From an uncultured Helicobacter sp. (GTDB lineage: Bacteria > Campylobacterota > Campylobacteria > Campylobacterales > Helicobacteraceae), in NCBI GenBank assembly GCA_947177485.1, contig CAMWUR010000008.1:1-51276 (forward strand): 51,276 bases of DNA. Reading direction: 5' to 3'. Each line of letters begins with the position of its first letter. Position 1 is the stretch's first letter. A model generated the notes under the pieces. That model searched no databases and was not told the DNA's origin. It saw only the letters and a list, made by a program, of their open reading frames with translations. The position numbers were made by a program, and so were the translations under genes. Shown one piece after another: positions 38,449-48,698 of this stretch.

Positions 38449-39252
38449 ATGATGCGTTCACTCTATACTGCTACCACTGGAATGATTGGTATGCAAACTC
38501 AAATCGATGTTGTTTCAAACAACATCGCGAATGTCAATACAACAGGTTATAAAAAACAGCGAGCAGAATTTGCAGACCTCTTTTCGCAGGTTTTGCAATA
38601 CGCGGGCACAAACACATCAGAAACAACACAGAGCCCAACGGGAATCGAGGTTGGTGTGGGCGTGCGCAATGTCTCTGTGCAAAAGCTTTGGGAGGCAGGC
38701 AACCCCATGCAAACAGGCAATTCATTTGATATGATGATTAATGGCGCGGGATTCTTCCAAATCCAGCTGCCCGATGGGACGATTGCCTATACGCGAGATG
38801 GGCAGTTTAAGCTTGACCGCGAGGGCAATATCGTCAACTCAAAAGGCTATCAGCTTGTGCCAAACATCACAGTTCCCGAAGATTTGCGCAACAATCAAAA
38901 CGCAGCAATCGGTGTGTCTGAAGATGGACTTGTAACGGCAACGATTGCGGGTGATACGCAATCCCAAGAGCTTGGGCAAATCGAAATCGCAAATTTCATC
39001 AACCCTGCTGGCTTGCATTCTTTGGGTGATAACCTCTATATCAATACCGATGCTTCGGGCGACCCAATTGTGGGCGCACCCAATCAAGAAGGACGTGGTG
39101 CAATCTTGCAAAATGTCCTTGAGCGCAGCAATGTGAAGCTTGTCGAGGAAATCACCGAGCTCATCACAGGACAAAGAGCTTATGAAGCGGGTTCAAAAAG
39201 CATTCAAACCTCTGATTCGATGCTCCAAACCGTGATTAGTTTGAAACGTTAG
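38449..39252 (+). CDS. flgG: Flagellar distal rod protein FlgG
   Basis: Builds the distal rod that spans the periplasm. The 267-residue protein has MRSLYTATTGM, NNIANVNTTGYKKQR, GAGFFQIQLPDG, YTRDGQFKLDREGN and the C-terminal SNVKLVEEITELITGQRAYE and DSMLQTVISLKR, all diagnostic of FlgG. Two Met codons start the frame; the first is six bases from AAGGAG and is used. It is followed by a hairpin terminator. Confidence 0.95.
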   Translation: MMRSLYTATTGMIGMQTQIDVVSNNIANVNTTGYKKQRAEFADLFSQVLQYAGTNTSETTQSPTGIEVGVGVRNVSVQKLWEAGNPMQTGNSFDMMINGAGFFQIQLPDGTIAYTRDGQFKLDREGNIVNSKGYQLVPNITVPEDLRNNQNAAIGVSEDGLVTATIAGDTQSQELGQIEIANFINPAGLHSLGDNLYINTDASGDPIVGAPNQEGRGAILQNVLERSNVKLVEEITELITGQRAYEAGSKSIQTSDSMLQTVISLKR

Positions 39253-39262
39253 CCTTCTTTTC

Positions 39263-39278
39263 CCCCTCTTTTGAGGGG
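39263..39278 (+). terminator. Hairpin after flgG
   Basis: CCCCTC and GAGGGG (six base pairs) around a TTTT loop, followed by a moderately T-rich stretch (39282-39300). It ends the flgFG transcript and separates it from the convergent lspA. Confidence 0.6.
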
Positions 39279-39294
39279 CGCTATTTTAATTTTA

Positions 39295-39753
39295 TTATTT
39301 TATGTCGGTTGGTGTTTTTTTCAAGACGACACTTTCAAATAGCAACAAAGCGACTGCACAATTGATGATGACATCAGCAAAGTTGAAAATTGCAAATTCA
39401 AATCCATAGTGCCAAAAAATATAATCCACAACCGCACCATACGTGAATCTGTCGCAAATATTACTTAAGGCAGCACCAAAGAAGAGAGCCGCAGGAATAT
39501 AGTGTGCCTTAAAAAGTGGTGCATTTTTGTAGAGATAGAACGCGATTCCAAATATCAATGCGAGCTGAAAATATTTGAGGCTACCTTCAAAGCTAGCAAG
39601 CATCGAAAATGCTACACCTGTATTGTAGGCAAGCACCAATGAAATGGGGCTTGATTCGATAAAGACATTTGTTGTAACAGCCCAATATTTAATGACTTGG
39701 TCAATGATGAAAACGACAATTGCGATTGCCGTTGTGCGCCATAGCTCTTTCAT
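39295..39753 (-). CDS. lspA: Lipoprotein signal peptidase
   Basis: Cleaves lipoprotein signal peptides before the lipidated cysteine. The 152-residue protein has four membrane segments and the catalytic Asp pair in [12 protein letters not shown] (Asp110) and FNFADVIIN (Asp127), together with YNTGVAFS. The start ATG at 39753 overlaps the glmM stop (ATGA). An earlier TTG at 39759 is possible but not needed. Substrates in the window include RlpA, the efflux adaptor and the efflux channel. H. pylori HP0074 is the counterpart next to glmM. Confidence 0.94.
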   Translation of the reverse strand: MKELWRTTAIAIVVFIIDQVIKYWAVTTNVFIESSPISLVLAYNTGVAFSMLASFEGSLKYFQLALIFGIAFYLYKNAPLFKAHYIPAALFFGAALSNICDRFTYGAVVDYIFWHYGFEFAIFNFADVIINCAVALLLFESVVLKKTPTDIK

Positions 39754-41090
39754 ACGCAATATGTACGCAATAATTCTTCAAGTTGAGCGAGATATGCCTC
39801 AACCTTATTGCTATCATGCCCTTCTAACAAAATTCGAAGCTTATTTTCTGTGCCTGAATAGCGAATGAGATGTCGGATATTGTGCTGCGCGATTTCATCA
39901 GTGAGTGTTTTGAGCTCGCTAATTGCGCTAAGGTCACGTTTTTGGGAGATATTGAGATTCGCAAGTTTTTGTGGGTAGAGTTCAAAAAGATTGAATGCCT
40001 CGCTGCTTGTTTTGTTGGAATGCAACATGAACGCCATGGCTTGAAGTGCCGAGAGTAAGCCGTCTCCCGTCTTTGCAAAATCGCTTAGAATGATATGCCC
40101 GCTTTGTTCGCCGCCAAAATTCACGGATTCTTTTTGCATGAGTTCCAAGACATACTTATCACCAACGTTGCAACGTAAAAGCGCGATTCCTAGCTGCTGT
40201 TTGAGATATTCTTCGAGCCCGAGATTGCTCATTTGCGTAGCGACAATGGCGGGTTTGTTGAGCGCATGCGTTGCTCGGAGATGTGTCGCAAGCGCACCAA
40301 TGAGCTTATCGCCATCTACAATCTCGCCTTTGTTATCCACAACAACAAGCCTATCGGCATCACCATCAAGGGCGAATCCAATGTCTGCCCGCACACGTTT
40401 GACTTCTTTTGCAAGCATTTGTGGCTGTGTTGCCCCGCAGTTATCGTTAATGTTATAGCCATTGGGTTTGTCTTGAATGACTAAAACTTCTGCACCAAGT
40501 TCGCTAAAAATGGTTGGCGCGACTTTGTAGGCAGCACCATTAGCGACGTCAAGCACAATGCGGATTCCGATGAGCGAAAGCTTTTTGGAAAAGGAATTTT
40601 TGATATGCACGATATAGCGCCCAATGACATCATCGATTCGCTTGCTGCTGCCGATTTCTTTGCCCTGTTTTTGTGCTTTTTGTAGCAATGTGTCGTTGTC
40701 AAAGATTTCTTCTATTTGTGCCTCTGCTGCCTCGTCTAGCTTGAATCCCGAGCGGTCGAAAAATTTGATTCCATTATCATCATAGGGATTGTGGCTTGCG
40801 CTAATCATAATCCCGGCATCGCAGCGCATATCTTCGGTGAGATAGGCAATAGCTGGTGTGGGCATTGGTCCAATTTGAATGACATTATAGCCCACTGCCG
40901 TGAGCCCGCTCACAATCGCGTTTTCAATCATATATCCGCTCCGCCGCGTGTCTTTGCCCACAAGAATCTTGTTGGATTTGGAATGTTTGCGAAAAAAGAT
41001 ACCCGCAGCAAGCCCCATTTTGAGTGCTGTAAAGACATTTAGCTTCTCGCCTGCTCGCCCGCGCACGCCATCTGTGCCAAATAATTTCAT
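39750..41090 (-). CDS. glmM: Phosphoglucosamine mutase
   Basis: Turns glucosamine-6-P into glucosamine-1-P for UDP-GlcNAc, the precursor of peptidoglycan, LPS and pseudaminic acid (pseB). The 446-residue protein has [11 protein letters not shown], the phosphoserine loop MISASHNP (Ser99), the metal loop DGDADR, GGEQSGH and the C-terminal [11 protein letters not shown]. pylori annotates the same gene as ureC/glmM, widely used in PCR tests. It is divergent from rpsT, with 90 bases between. Confidence 0.97.
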   Translation of the reverse strand: MKLFGTDGVRGRAGEKLNVFTALKMGLAAGIFFRKHSKSNKILVGKDTRRSGYMIENAIVSGLTAVGYNVIQIGPMPTPAIAYLTEDMRCDAGIMISASHNPYDDNGIKFFDRSGFKLDEAAEAQIEEIFDNDTLLQKAQKQGKEIGSSKRIDDVIGRYIVHIKNSFSKKLSLIGIRIVLDVANGAAYKVAPTIFSELGAEVLVIQDKPNGYNINDNCGATQPQMLAKEVKRVRADIGFALDGDADRLVVVDNKGEIVDGDKLIGALATHLRATHALNKPAIVATQMSNLGLEEYLKQQLGIALLRCNVGDKYVLELMQKESVNFGGEQSGHIILSDFAKTGDGLLSALQAMAFMLHSNKTSSEAFNLFELYPQKLANLNISQKRDLSAISELKTLTDEIAQHNIRHLIRYSGTENKLRILLEGHDSNKVEAYLAQLEELLRTYCV

Positions 41091-41143
41091 TCTTTCTCCC
41101 TACAAACTCATCATGCTTTATATCGCTTTAATGAAAATTAGGC

Positions 41144-41149
41144 TATGAT
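41144..41149 (+). promoter_or_regulatory. Possible -10 box for rpsT
   Basis: TATGAT 32 bases before the rpsT ATG in the divergent gap with glmM, followed by an A-rich leader and GGA (41173-41175). Confidence 0.4.
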
Positions 41150-41180
41150 TCTACCCTAAAAAAGATTAAAAAGGAATGGC

Positions 41181-41450
41181 ATGGCAAATCATAAATCTGC
41201 AGAGAAACGTATTCGACAAACGCTCAAACGTACAGAGCGCAATCGCTATTACAGAACACGTATTAAAAATATTGTACGTGCTTTGCGTGAAGCGATTGAG
41301 TCAAACGACTTGCAAAAGGCAGAGGAATGCTTCAAGATTGCAAACAAAGACTTGCATAAATTTGTGAGCAAAGGGATTTTGAGCAAAAATACCGCTGCAC
41401 GCAAGGTTTCTCGCCTCAATGCGGCGCTCAAAAAAGCACGTGCAGCCTAG
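41181..41450 (+). CDS. rpsT: 30S ribosomal protein S20
   Basis: Binds 16S rRNA in the body of the small subunit. The 89-residue sequence starts [13 protein letters not shown] and is highly basic and helical, ending with [17 protein letters not shown]. Length is standard. It precedes prfA by 12 bases, the same pair as in H. pylori (HP0076/HP0077). Confidence 0.96.
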   Translation: MANHKSAEKRIRQTLKRTERNRYYRTRIKNIVRALREAIESNDLQKAEECFKIANKDLHKFVSKGILSKNTAARKVSRLNAALKKARAA

Positions 41451-41462
41451 TTTTGCGGATAG

Positions 41463-42527
41463 ATGATGTTTGAAAGCAAGCTCCAGCCCTTTGTGCAGCG
41501 CTATGATGAAATCTCTGCCTTGCTCGTTGCACCAGAGATTCTCAATGATGTCGAAAAAATCACGCAACTTAGCAAGGAACAAAGTGGGCTAGAGCCCATC
41601 GTTACAGCAATCCGAGAATATTCGCTTGCACGCAAACAGATTGAGGAAAACAAACTCTTATTTGATGATAAAGAGCTTGGTGAGCTTGCAAAAGACGAGA
41701 ATCACATGCTCGAAGCACGCGTTGTCGAACTCGAGCAAGAGATAAAGATTTTGTTGTTGCCCAAAGACCCAAATGATGATAAAAATATCTATCTCGAGAT
41801 TCGCGCAGGCACAGGCGGCGATGAAGCGGGGATTTTTGTGGGTGATTTGTTCAAAACTTATTGTCGCTATGCCGAGCTCAAGGCTTGGAAAGTCGAGATT
41901 ATCAGCAGCAGCGAGAACAACGTGGGTGGCTATAAGGAAGTCATCGCGCTTGTACGTGGCAAAGGCGCGTATTCACGTTTGAAATACGAAGGCGGCACAC
42001 ATCGTGTGCAGCGCGTTCCCGAGACCGAATCGCAAGGACGAATCCACACGTCTGCTATTACAGTCGCAATTCTGCCTGAAGTCGATGATGTCGAAGTTGT
42101 CATCAACCAGAGCGATTTGCGTATCGAGGTTTTTCGTGCAGGAGGGCATGGAGGACAATGTGTCAATACCACCGATTCTGCTGTACGTATTACGCATATC
42201 CCAACGGGGATTTCGGTTTCGATGCAAGATGAAAAATCGCAGCACAAAAATAAAGACAAGGCGATGAAGATTCTCAAGGCGCGCATTTATGAAGCCGAGA
42301 TTGAAGCACAAGCAAAAGAGCATACGCAAACGCGCCGTAACCAAGTCGGCAGCGGCGATAGGAGCGAAAGGATTCGTACCTATAATTATCCCCAAAACCG
42401 CCTCACAGACCATCGCGTGGGGCTGACACTTTACAGCCTCGAAGAGATTATGCTCGGTGGCAACCTTGATGTTGTTATCGACCCTATTGTCGCGCATTAT
42501 CAGGCAGAAGTCTTGCAAGAAGCCTAG
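41463..42527 (+). CDS. prfA: Peptide chain release factor 1
   Basis: Reads UAA and UAG and triggers release of the finished peptide. The 354-residue protein has the codon-recognition segment PETES (186-190, including the PxT tripeptide), and GGQ at 230-232 (GGHGGQCVN), the peptidyl-tRNA hydrolysis loop. Domain 1 begins [10 protein letters not shown]. Two Met codons open the frame (41463 and 41466), and no strong ribosome-binding site separates them, so coupling to rpsT is likely. Confidence 0.97.
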   Translation: MMFESKLQPFVQRYDEISALLVAPEILNDVEKITQLSKEQSGLEPIVTAIREYSLARKQIEENKLLFDDKELGELAKDENHMLEARVVELEQEIKILLLPKDPNDDKNIYLEIRAGTGGDEAGIFVGDLFKTYCRYAELKAWKVEIISSSENNVGGYKEVIALVRGKGAYSRLKYEGGTHRVQRVPETESQGRIHTSAITVAILPEVDDVEVVINQSDLRIEVFRAGGHGGQCVNTTDSAVRITHIPTGISVSMQDEKSQHKNKDKAMKILKARIYEAEIEAQAKEHTQTRRNQVGSGDRSERIRTYNYPQNRLTDHRVGLTLYSLEEIMLGGNLDVVIDPIVAHYQAEVLQEA

Positions 42528-42636
42528 CCAGAATCGATGCGAAGGAATCCACGCCATAAGTTCGGCGAAATGTTGCGATTTGCTACAAGTACACTTTTTT
42601 TACCGTCGTGTATTGATTTTTCAGGAAAAAACGCGC

Positions 42637-42642
42637 TATAAT
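42637..42642 (+). promoter_or_regulatory. -10 box of the frd operon
   Basis: TATAAT with GC before it (GCGCTATAAT), followed by about 146 bases of untranslated leader to frdC. The gap 42528-42795 holds no gene. Confidence 0.55.
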
Positions 42643-42666
42643 AAATTTTTATTTACCATAACGAAA

Positions 42667-42686
42667 TCACGTTCTCTTTGACGTGA
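42667..42686 (+). promoter_or_regulatory. Inverted repeat in the frd leader
   Basis: TCACGT (42667-42672) and ACGTGA (42681-42686) can pair around an eight-base loop. It lies 25 bases past the predicted -10 in the untranslated leader. Possible roles are an mRNA-stabilising hairpin or a protein site; there is no evidence to choose. Confidence 0.3.
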
Positions 42687-42795
42687 GATTCTTATGGTTT
42701 GGCATAGGCGAGAGTTGCCGTCTTGTTTAGCTTATTTACAAGCTATGGCTGTGCAAGAGGGTTGGTTTAGTCGTAATACACACGAGGAGGTTTGT

Positions 42796-43569
42796 ATGCG
42801 AAACGAGGAAATCGTTGAAGGGTATTTCGGGATAACGACAGAACGTAAAAAGAGTCGATTACCCGCGAAATTGGATTTTTGGCAAAGTGCGACTGGTGCT
42901 TTTTTGGGCTTGTTTATGATTGCACACATGTTTTTGGTATCAAGCATTTTGCTTGGCAATGAGACAATGTTCTTTGTTACCAAATTATTGGAGGGCAGCC
43001 CCATCTTTGGTGCGGCTGGGAATCCGCTTGTTGTCAGCGTTGTGGCTGCTGTTGTGATTGTGGCATTTGTAACGCATGCATTCCTTGCTGTGCGCAAATT
43101 CCCTATCAACTATCGGCAGTTTATGATGTTCCGCACACACAAGACATTGATGCACCATGGCGATACAAGTTTATGGTGGATTCAAGCGTTGAGCGGTTTT
43201 GCGTTGTTCTTCTTGGCGAGTGTGCATCTTTATACAATGCTCACACAACCTCATACCATTGGTCCTGAAGCATCGGGATTCCGCTTTGTACATCAGCATT
43301 TTTGGTTGTTGTATATTGTTCTTTTGTTCTGTGTTGAGCTACATGCATCGATTGGATTGTATCGATTGTGTGTCAAATGGGGTTGGTTTGAAGGCTTGGG
43401 CTTGCCCACTTTGCGCAAAATCAAAATGGCGATGAGTGTTTTCTTCATTGTTCTTGGTCTTTGCACTTATGGCGCGTATGTGAAAAGCGGCTTGAGCACG
43501 AATGCAACGACTATTGAACAAGCAAAGCAAAACGATTGGAACAATTATGGTCCTAAAGGAGTGAACTAA
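42796..43569 (+). CDS. frdC: Fumarate reductase cytochrome b subunit
   Basis: A di-haem membrane subunit that oxidises menaquinol and feeds FrdAB. The 257-residue protein has five membrane helices. The four haem histidines fall at 44, 94, 144 and 183; in Wolinella succinogenes they are 44, 93, 143 and 182. Glu66, needed for menaquinol oxidation in Wolinella, is also in place (LLEGS). The ATG at 42796 sits five bases from GGAGG; an in-frame upstream extension to 42694 has none. The stop overlaps frdA by one base (TAATG). Confidence 0.97.
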   Translation: MRNEEIVEGYFGITTERKKSRLPAKLDFWQSATGAFLGLFMIAHMFLVSSILLGNETMFFVTKLLEGSPIFGAAGNPLVVSVVAAVVIVAFVTHAFLAVRKFPINYRQFMMFRTHKTLMHHGDTSLWWIQALSGFALFFLASVHLYTMLTQPHTIGPEASGFRFVHQHFWLLYIVLLFCVELHASIGLYRLCVKWGWFEGLGLPTLRKIKMAMSVFFIVLGLCTYGAYVKSGLSTNATTIEQAKQNDWNNYGPKGVN

Positions 43570-45542
43570 TGAAAATCTATTATTGTGATGCATTGGTAAT
43601 TGGTGGTGGTTTGGCAGGTTTGCGTGCAGCTGTTGCAGCAAGCGATATGGGGCTAAACACCATTATCTTGAGCCTTATCCCTGTTAAGCGAAGCCATAGC
43701 GCGGCGGCGCAAGGTGGAATGCAGGCGAGCCTTGGCAATTCAAAGATGAGTGATGGCGACAATGAAGATTTGCACTTCATGGACACAGTCAAAGGGAGCG
43801 ACTGGGGTTGCGACCAACAAGTCGCACGTATGTTTGTTACAACAGCACCAAAGGCGATTCGTGAGCTTGCCTCATGGGGGGTGCCATGGACAAGGATTCA
43901 AAAAGGCACACGTACCGCTGTGATTAATGGCGAGAAAAAGCCTATTGTCGAAGAAGATTTCCGCCATGGATTGATTCATTCGCGCGACTTTGGGGGCACA
44001 AAAAAATGGCGCACATGCTACACAGCAGACGCCACAGGACACACGATGTTGTTTGCTGTTGCCAATGAGTGTTTGAAACGTAATGTTGATATTCGCGACC
44101 GCAAAGAAGCGATTGCAATTATCCATCATGAAAAACGTTGCTATGGTGCGATTGTACGCGACCTCGTAACCGGCGAGCTTGCAGCGTATGTTGCGAAAGG
44201 CACATTGATTGCCACAGGTGGCTATGGTCGAATCTACAAAAACACCACAAACGCCGTGATTTGCGAGGGTACAGGTGCTGCGATTGCTCTTGAAACAGGT
44301 ATTGCAAAACTTGGCAATATGGAAGCTGTGCAGTTCCACCCCACGCCTCTTTTCCCATCTGGAATCTTGCTTACAGAAGGTTGCCGCGGTGATGGTGGGC
44401 TTTTGCGTGATGTCGATGGTTATCGCTTCATGCCCGATTATGAACCCGAGAAAAAAGAGCTTGCGAGCCGCGACGTTGTTTCGCGACGCATGATTCAGCG
44501 AATCCGTGAAGGTAAGGGCGTTAAATCACCTTATGGCGAGCATTTGTGGCTCGACATCACATTGCTTGGGCGCGAACATATCGAGCGCAATTTGCGCGAT
44601 GTGCAAGAAATTTGTATCACATTTGCAGGGATTGACCCGGCAGATAAATGGGCACCTGTGTTGCCAATGCAGCACTATTCAATGGGCGGAATCCGCACCG
44701 ATAAAACAGGCGAAGTGCAAGGCTTGAAAGGCTTGTTTGCAGCAGGCGAAGCGGCTTGCTGGGATTTGCATGGTTTCAACCGCTTGGGCGGAAACTCGGT
44801 TAGCGAAGCTGTTGTTGCGGGTATGATTATCGGTACATACTTTGCACAATCATGTGCAGCGGCGCAAACCGAAGTCAAAACAGAGCTTGTCGAGCAGTTC
44901 CTCAAAAAACAAATCGACTACATCGACAGCATCATCAATTCAACAGGTGGCGAAGATGTGTATGTGATTAAGAATGCGATGAAACAGATTATGGACGATA
45001 ATGTCGGCATTTTCCGTATTGGTGAAAATCTTGCAAAAGCCGTTGAAGAGCTCGAAAAACTCTACATTCGTTCGCTCAAAATCAGCATCAAAAATAAACG
45101 TAAACACGCAAATCCCGAGCTTGAAGATGCCTATCGCGTTCCTAAAATGTTGCGCGTAGCGCTTTGTGTTGCCAAAGGCGCGCTTGACAGAACCGAGAGC
45201 AGGGGAGCGCATAGCCGCGAGGATTATCCCAAACGTGATGACATCAATTGGTGCAAACGCACATTGACTGCGTGGCCTGACCCCGCACAAACTTTGCCGA
45301 CAGTTACCTATGAAGACCTCGATATTATGTCTATGGAAAGTGCTCCGGGCTATCGCGGATATGGTGCGAAAGGTAACTATATCGAAAATCCTTTGAGCGT
45401 CAAACGTCAAGAGGAAATCGACAGAATCCGCAAAGAAATGGAAGAACAAGGCAAAGACCGACATGAGATTCAGCATGCGTTAATGCCTTTTGAGTTGCCT
45501 GTCAACTACAAAGATAGAAATCAACGCATAGGAGACAAATAA
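43569..45542 (+). CDS. frdA: Fumarate reductase flavoprotein subunit
   Basis: Reduces fumarate to succinate at a covalent FAD. The 657-residue protein has [11 protein letters not shown], and [12 protein letters not shown] with His43 (the FAD-linked residue, same number as in Wolinella), [12 protein letters not shown], and [11 protein letters not shown] and [14 protein letters not shown]. It overlaps frdC and frdB by one base each. Succinate is a key end product of anaerobic respiration in this group. Confidence 0.98.
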   Translation: MKIYYCDALVIGGGLAGLRAAVAASDMGLNTIILSLIPVKRSHSAAAQGGMQASLGNSKMSDGDNEDLHFMDTVKGSDWGCDQQVARMFVTTAPKAIRELASWGVPWTRIQKGTRTAVINGEKKPIVEEDFRHGLIHSRDFGGTKKWRTCYTADATGHTMLFAVANECLKRNVDIRDRKEAIAIIHHEKRCYGAIVRDLVTGELAAYVAKGTLIATGGYGRIYKNTTNAVICEGTGAAIALETGIAKLGNMEAVQFHPTPLFPSGILLTEGCRGDGGLLRDVDGYRFMPDYEPEKKELASRDVVSRRMIQRIREGKGVKSPYGEHLWLDITLLGREHIERNLRDVQEICITFAGIDPADKWAPVLPMQHYSMGGIRTDKTGEVQGLKGLFAAGEAACWDLHGFNRLGGNSVSEAVVAGMIIGTYFAQSCAAAQTEVKTELVEQFLKKQIDYIDSIINSTGGEDVYVIKNAMKQIMDDNVGIFRIGENLAKAVEELEKLYIRSLKISIKNKRKHANPELEDAYRVPKMLRVALCVAKGALDRTESRGAHSREDYPKRDDINWCKRTLTAWPDPAQTLPTVTYEDLDIMSMESAPGYRGYGAKGNYIENPLSVKRQEEIDRIRKEMEEQGKDRHEIQHALMPFELPVNYKDRNQRIGDK

Positions 45543-46264
45543 TGGGACGCAAACTAACGATTAAAGTTTTCAAATACGACCCTGCAAATACGGCTTCAAA
45601 GCCTCATTTTCGGGAATACACCATTGAAGAAGCACATTCGATGACGGTTTTTATCGTGCTATCGATGATTCGAGAGCAGTTTGACCCAGATTTGAACTTT
45701 GACTTTGTGTGCCGAGCGGGAATCTGTGGCAGTTGTGGTATGATGATTAACGGGCAGCCTCGCCTTGCGTGCCGCACGCTCACCGAGAGCTTCTCTGACC
45801 CTGTGATTACCCTCATGCCTTTGCCTGCATTCAAGCTTATCAAAGACCTTTCTGTCGACACCGGCAATTGGTTCAATGGCATGAGTAAGCGCGTGGGCAG
45901 CTGGATTCATAGCCAAGAAAAGACCGATATTGCGACAATTGAAAAACGCGTTGAGCCCGATGTTGCCGATGAAGTCTTCGAGCTCGACCGCTGCGTTGAG
46001 TGTGGTTGCTGTATCGCTGCGTGCGGAACGAAGCTCATGCGTGAAGATTTCGTGGGCGGCGCGGGAATGAACCGTGTTGTGCGATTCATGCTCGACCCAC
46101 ATGACCAACGCAACGATGACGATTGGTTCGAGATTGTGGGCGATGACAATGGCGTGTTTGCGTGCATGTCGTTGCTTGCCTGCCATGATTTCTGCCCCAA
46201 ACATCTCCCCTTGCAAAGTAAGATTGCCTATTTGCGCCGCAAAATGGTTTCCATTGGCAAATAG
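45542..46264 (+). CDS. frdB: Fumarate reductase iron-sulfur subunit
   Basis: Passes electrons through three clusters. The 240-residue protein has the [2Fe-2S] cysteines 57, 62, 65 and 77, and the [4Fe-4S]/[3Fe-4S] set at 151, 154, 157, 161, 208, 214 and 218, numbering identical to my recollection of Wolinella. The final gene of frdCAB. A GC-rich hairpin follows. Confidence 0.98.
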   Translation: MGRKLTIKVFKYDPANTASKPHFREYTIEEAHSMTVFIVLSMIREQFDPDLNFDFVCRAGICGSCGMMINGQPRLACRTLTESFSDPVITLMPLPAFKLIKDLSVDTGNWFNGMSKRVGSWIHSQEKTDIATIEKRVEPDVADEVFELDRCVECGCCIAACGTKLMREDFVGGAGMNRVVRFMLDPHDQRNDDDWFEIVGDDNGVFACMSLLACHDFCPKHLPLQSKIAYLRRKMVSIGK

Positions 46265-46287
46265 TTTTTGCCTTTTGGATTCACTCT

Positions 46288-46306
46288 TGCCCCTCCCCTT
46301 GGGGCA
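46288..46306 (+). terminator. Hairpin after frdB
   Basis: TGCCCC (46288-46293) pairs with GGGGCA (46301-46306) across a seven-base loop. The T tail is weak (TTTT at 46313-46316), so it may act as a mixed or bidirectional terminator with the convergent MFS gene. Confidence 0.5.
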
Positions 46307-46328
46307 GGGCAGGTTTTAGCTCTTTTCT

Positions 46329-47494
46329 TTAATCCTCGCTCAAAAACTTCTCGCGCAATATCAATAGCCCAATACTGCCAATCATCAAACACACTGCCGC
46401 AAGAACAGCGAATCTCGAACCCTCGAGCGAGATAAACAGCCCGCAAAGCGATGTGCCGAGCGTGATTCCAATGTTTGCCGCACTCAAAAAGAGCCCGTTG
46501 GCGAGTTCTTTGGCTTGGGGAATGGGCGAAGCAACGACAAACTGCCCCATATTGTTGCCCACGCCCGCAACGATTCCAAGAACAACGAGAATCGCGCTCG
46601 CCCCAAGCGCGTTGCCCCCGCCGAAAAACAGCGCGACATATAGCGCGATGAGCGCTATCGGCACAATGCGGAGCGTGGCTTTGGGCGCACTCACAAGCAC
46701 CTTGCCCGCAATCGCATTGCCGACAACACCTGTCAGACCATAGACCAAGAGCAAAGCGCTAATCAGGTTGAACGACACCTGCGTGAAGTTGAGTAAAAAT
46801 TCGCTCATGTAGCTATAAAAACCAAACATCGCGCCATTGAATGTCATAACGACAAAGACTGACGCCCACACCACAGGCTTGGCAAGCAGCTTGAATTGCT
46901 CCTTTTGCGAGGGCTTCTCTTTCGTGTTTTGGCTGGGCACAAAAACGATTGTGAGCAGCAGCGCTAGCGCATTGAGCACGGCAAAAAACACAAACGACAT
47001 CTCAAGGCTCGTGTTGCTCGCGATAAAGCTTGTGAGCGGCACGCCGAGCGTCATTCCCGCCGAGACGGCGATAAAAATTTTCGCAATCGCCTTCGGCGCT
47101 TCGTTGTGCGGCACGGAATCGGCGGCGATGCTAAAGGCAAAGGCGCAATAGACGGGGTGAAAAAACGCGGGGATTGCGCGCGCGATGAGCAAGAAAATAA
47201 AATTTTCACAAATCGCTGCCCAAAAAGAGGTTGCGCTAAAGACAAACAGGCACAGCAACATCACCTTTTTGCGTCATACCTTGTCATAAGCGGGGGCAGA
47301 ATGGGCGCGGTGATGGCGACAATGAGCGCGAAAATGCTCACAGCCCAGCCCGCATCGGCAACGCTTATGTCATATTTTTCGGCAACAATGGGCAAAACGC
47401 CCATTATCCCAAGCTCCATGCTAAGGAGCGCAAAGACACCAAAGGTGAGCGTGAGAAAGAAAAAGCCCATGCCTTTGTTTTCTGAATGAACCAT
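46329..47494 (-). pseudogene. MFS exporter split by a frameshift
   Basis: A drug:proton antiporter-type major facilitator of about 388 residues if joined. The 5' part (from ATG 47494, with AAGGAG upstream) gives MVHSENKGMGFFFLTLTFG to PLMTRYDAKR, then stops at TGA. The 3' part, in the next frame, continues KVMLLCLFVFSATSF to the end at 46329. The break lies at a run of five A on the coding strand (T at 47266-47270): one more A would restore GCA AAA AAG GTG ATG and the usual motif-A helix boundary. Everything else is intact, so this may be a sequencing error, a recent loss, or an on/off switch. Substrate unknown; the nearest look is to AraJ/YdhP-type sugar or drug exporters. Confidence 0.8.
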
Positions 47495-47537
47495 AGAAGT
47501 CTCCTTTGAAATAGAATCAAAGCGACATTGTAAAGCC

Positions 47538-47556
47538 TGACAGATAGTGTTTGTCA
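47538..47556 (-). promoter_or_regulatory. Promoter/operator candidate of the MFS gene
   Basis: TGACA (47538-47542) and TGTCA (47552-47556) form an inverted repeat. On the minus strand the same bases read TTGACA (-35-like) followed, after 17-19 bases, by TTTACA/TACAAT. A repressor of the MarR or TetR type could bind here, which is inference. Confidence 0.35.
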
Positions 47557-47652
47557 AGAGTGTTTGGCGTAGTTTTTGAGAAATTTATGGCGCATGTCCT
47601 GTCGGGGGCGGGGTGGATTTAGAATGTTTTTCTAAAGCCACGTGTTGCGCAA

Positions 47653-48399
47653 TTAAAATTGCACATTCAAGGTATCGGCAAGAAATTCATACGAATCTCC
47701 ATTGTCATTTATGGTGATTGGTTGCGATTCTGCTTGCGGCTTTTTACAATTCTCGCTTTCTTCGCAGATTGCCTCCAATGCGTCAAAATCGCGATTGCAA
47801 AACGCATATTCTAGGCTTTTGTAGATTTCTTGGTAACTCTGCTCGTCTAATTCTTTGCTATATTGCTCAATCTTGTCGGCATAGACAACTTCTTTTTTGA
47901 TTCTGCGCAATTCGTCTATATCTACCCCAGCGTTTGCGATTCTTTCATCTGTGAATCGTTGCAATGTTGCGCCAAGCGAGAAGGATTTGATATGCTGAAT
48001 CAGCGAATCGGCAGTACGCAATCGTTTTGCATTGTCTGCAATTGTTTGCAATTCTTCAAAATCGCGAGCGCTGTATGCGTTCAAGAGTCTTTGCATTATC
48101 GCCTCATAATGATGTAAATCGGATAAAACATAAACATCTAATTCAATATCATGGGCGCAAGATTCTTCTTTGTAAATGGCTTGTAATTCTTCCAAATTAT
48201 CCCCCGCGTCTCGTAATCTTTTCAATGTTACGTTGCGTAGAGATTCGTGCATAAACAAATCTGCAAGCTCGCAGATGATTTGCCTCTTTTTCTCAAGCCG
48301 CCTTTCTATTTTGCGCCGCTTCTTTGCCTTTTTCTTTTGTTTCTCTCTTTGCTTTTTCTTGCCTTCTTTGTATGCCATTGCTGCAATGTCCCACCACAT
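47653..48399 (-). CDS. Coiled-coil/helical-repeat protein, two repeats
   Basis: A 248-residue protein of unknown function, paralogous to the genes at 48699 and 49147. It begins MWWDIAAMAY, then an extremely basic charged helix (residues 10-40, KKQREKQKKKAKKRRKIERR), then two copies of an approximately 75-90 residue helical repeat (53-142 and 143-219), and ends ITINDNGDSYEFL. The repeat consensus has L-x3-T-[DE]-x-R-[IL]-x-x-A, a central EEL-x-x-I, and a closing AY-x-x-RD[FI]. AAGGAG precedes the start at 48399. There is no signal peptide. Not recognised as any named family; a scaffold, nucleic-acid-binding or surface role would all be guesses. Confidence 0.75.
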   Translation of the reverse strand: MWWDIAAMAYKEGKKKQREKQKKKAKKRRKIERRLEKKRQIICELADLFMHESLRNVTLKRLRDAGDNLEELQAIYKEESCAHDIELDVYVLSDLHHYEAIMQRLLNAYSARDFEELQTIADNAKRLRTADSLIQHIKSFSLGATLQRFTDERIANAGVDIDELRRIKKEVVYADKIEQYSKELDEQSYQEIYKSLEYAFCNRDFDALEAICEESENCKKPQAESQPITINDNGDSYEFLADTLNVQF

Positions 48400-48482
48400 T
48401 TTGGATTCTCCTTATTTTTTGGAATCGATGAACACTTTTTCCGAATACACACTTTATGGAAAAATTAAGAAGAAATTATGGT

Positions 48483-48492
48483 GGGGGGGGGG
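48483..48492. repeat. Ten-G tract in a gene-free region
   Basis: The only long internal homopolymer of G in this window. It lies about 84-93 bases upstream of the 248-residue gene (read on the minus strand as poly-C) in the gap 48400-48698, which has no other convincing gene. A poly-C of this length in Helicobacter usually varies in length between cells, so it may change promoter spacing or a small ORF. Confidence 0.6.
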
Positions 48493-48621
48493 CAGAATTG
48501 CGTCTCGTGCATTGTTATCCTTTCATTGTTTTGCGAATCTCACGGCGCAGCTATAACACACCAAAGCTGAAATAACGATAAAATTTCGGGCGCTTGCCGC
48601 CCATGCGCCTTGCATGAGCAT

Positions 48622-48641
48622 GGTGCGACTGAAGTCGCACC
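48622..48641. repeat. Perfect inverted repeat GGTGCGACT/AGTCGCACC
   Basis: Nine-base arms separated by GA, in the same gap as the ten-G tract and about 57 bases past the end of the 76-residue gene. No T tract follows on the minus strand, so it is more like a short dispersed palindrome than a classical terminator. Confidence 0.5.
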
Positions 48642-48698
48642 TCCGATTGAGCATGCATAGACAAATGCAATTCTTGCCCATACTCCCCAATTTTGCCT

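Noticed and set aside
45659-46216. 185-codon open frame opposite frdB
   Set aside because: Antisense of the Fe-S cysteine region; no independent support.
48176-48556. 126-codon plus-strand frame through the ten-G tract
   Set aside because: Mostly antisense to the basic helix of the 248-residue gene (hence Phe/Leu-rich); the G tract adds Gly only by chance. No start signal.
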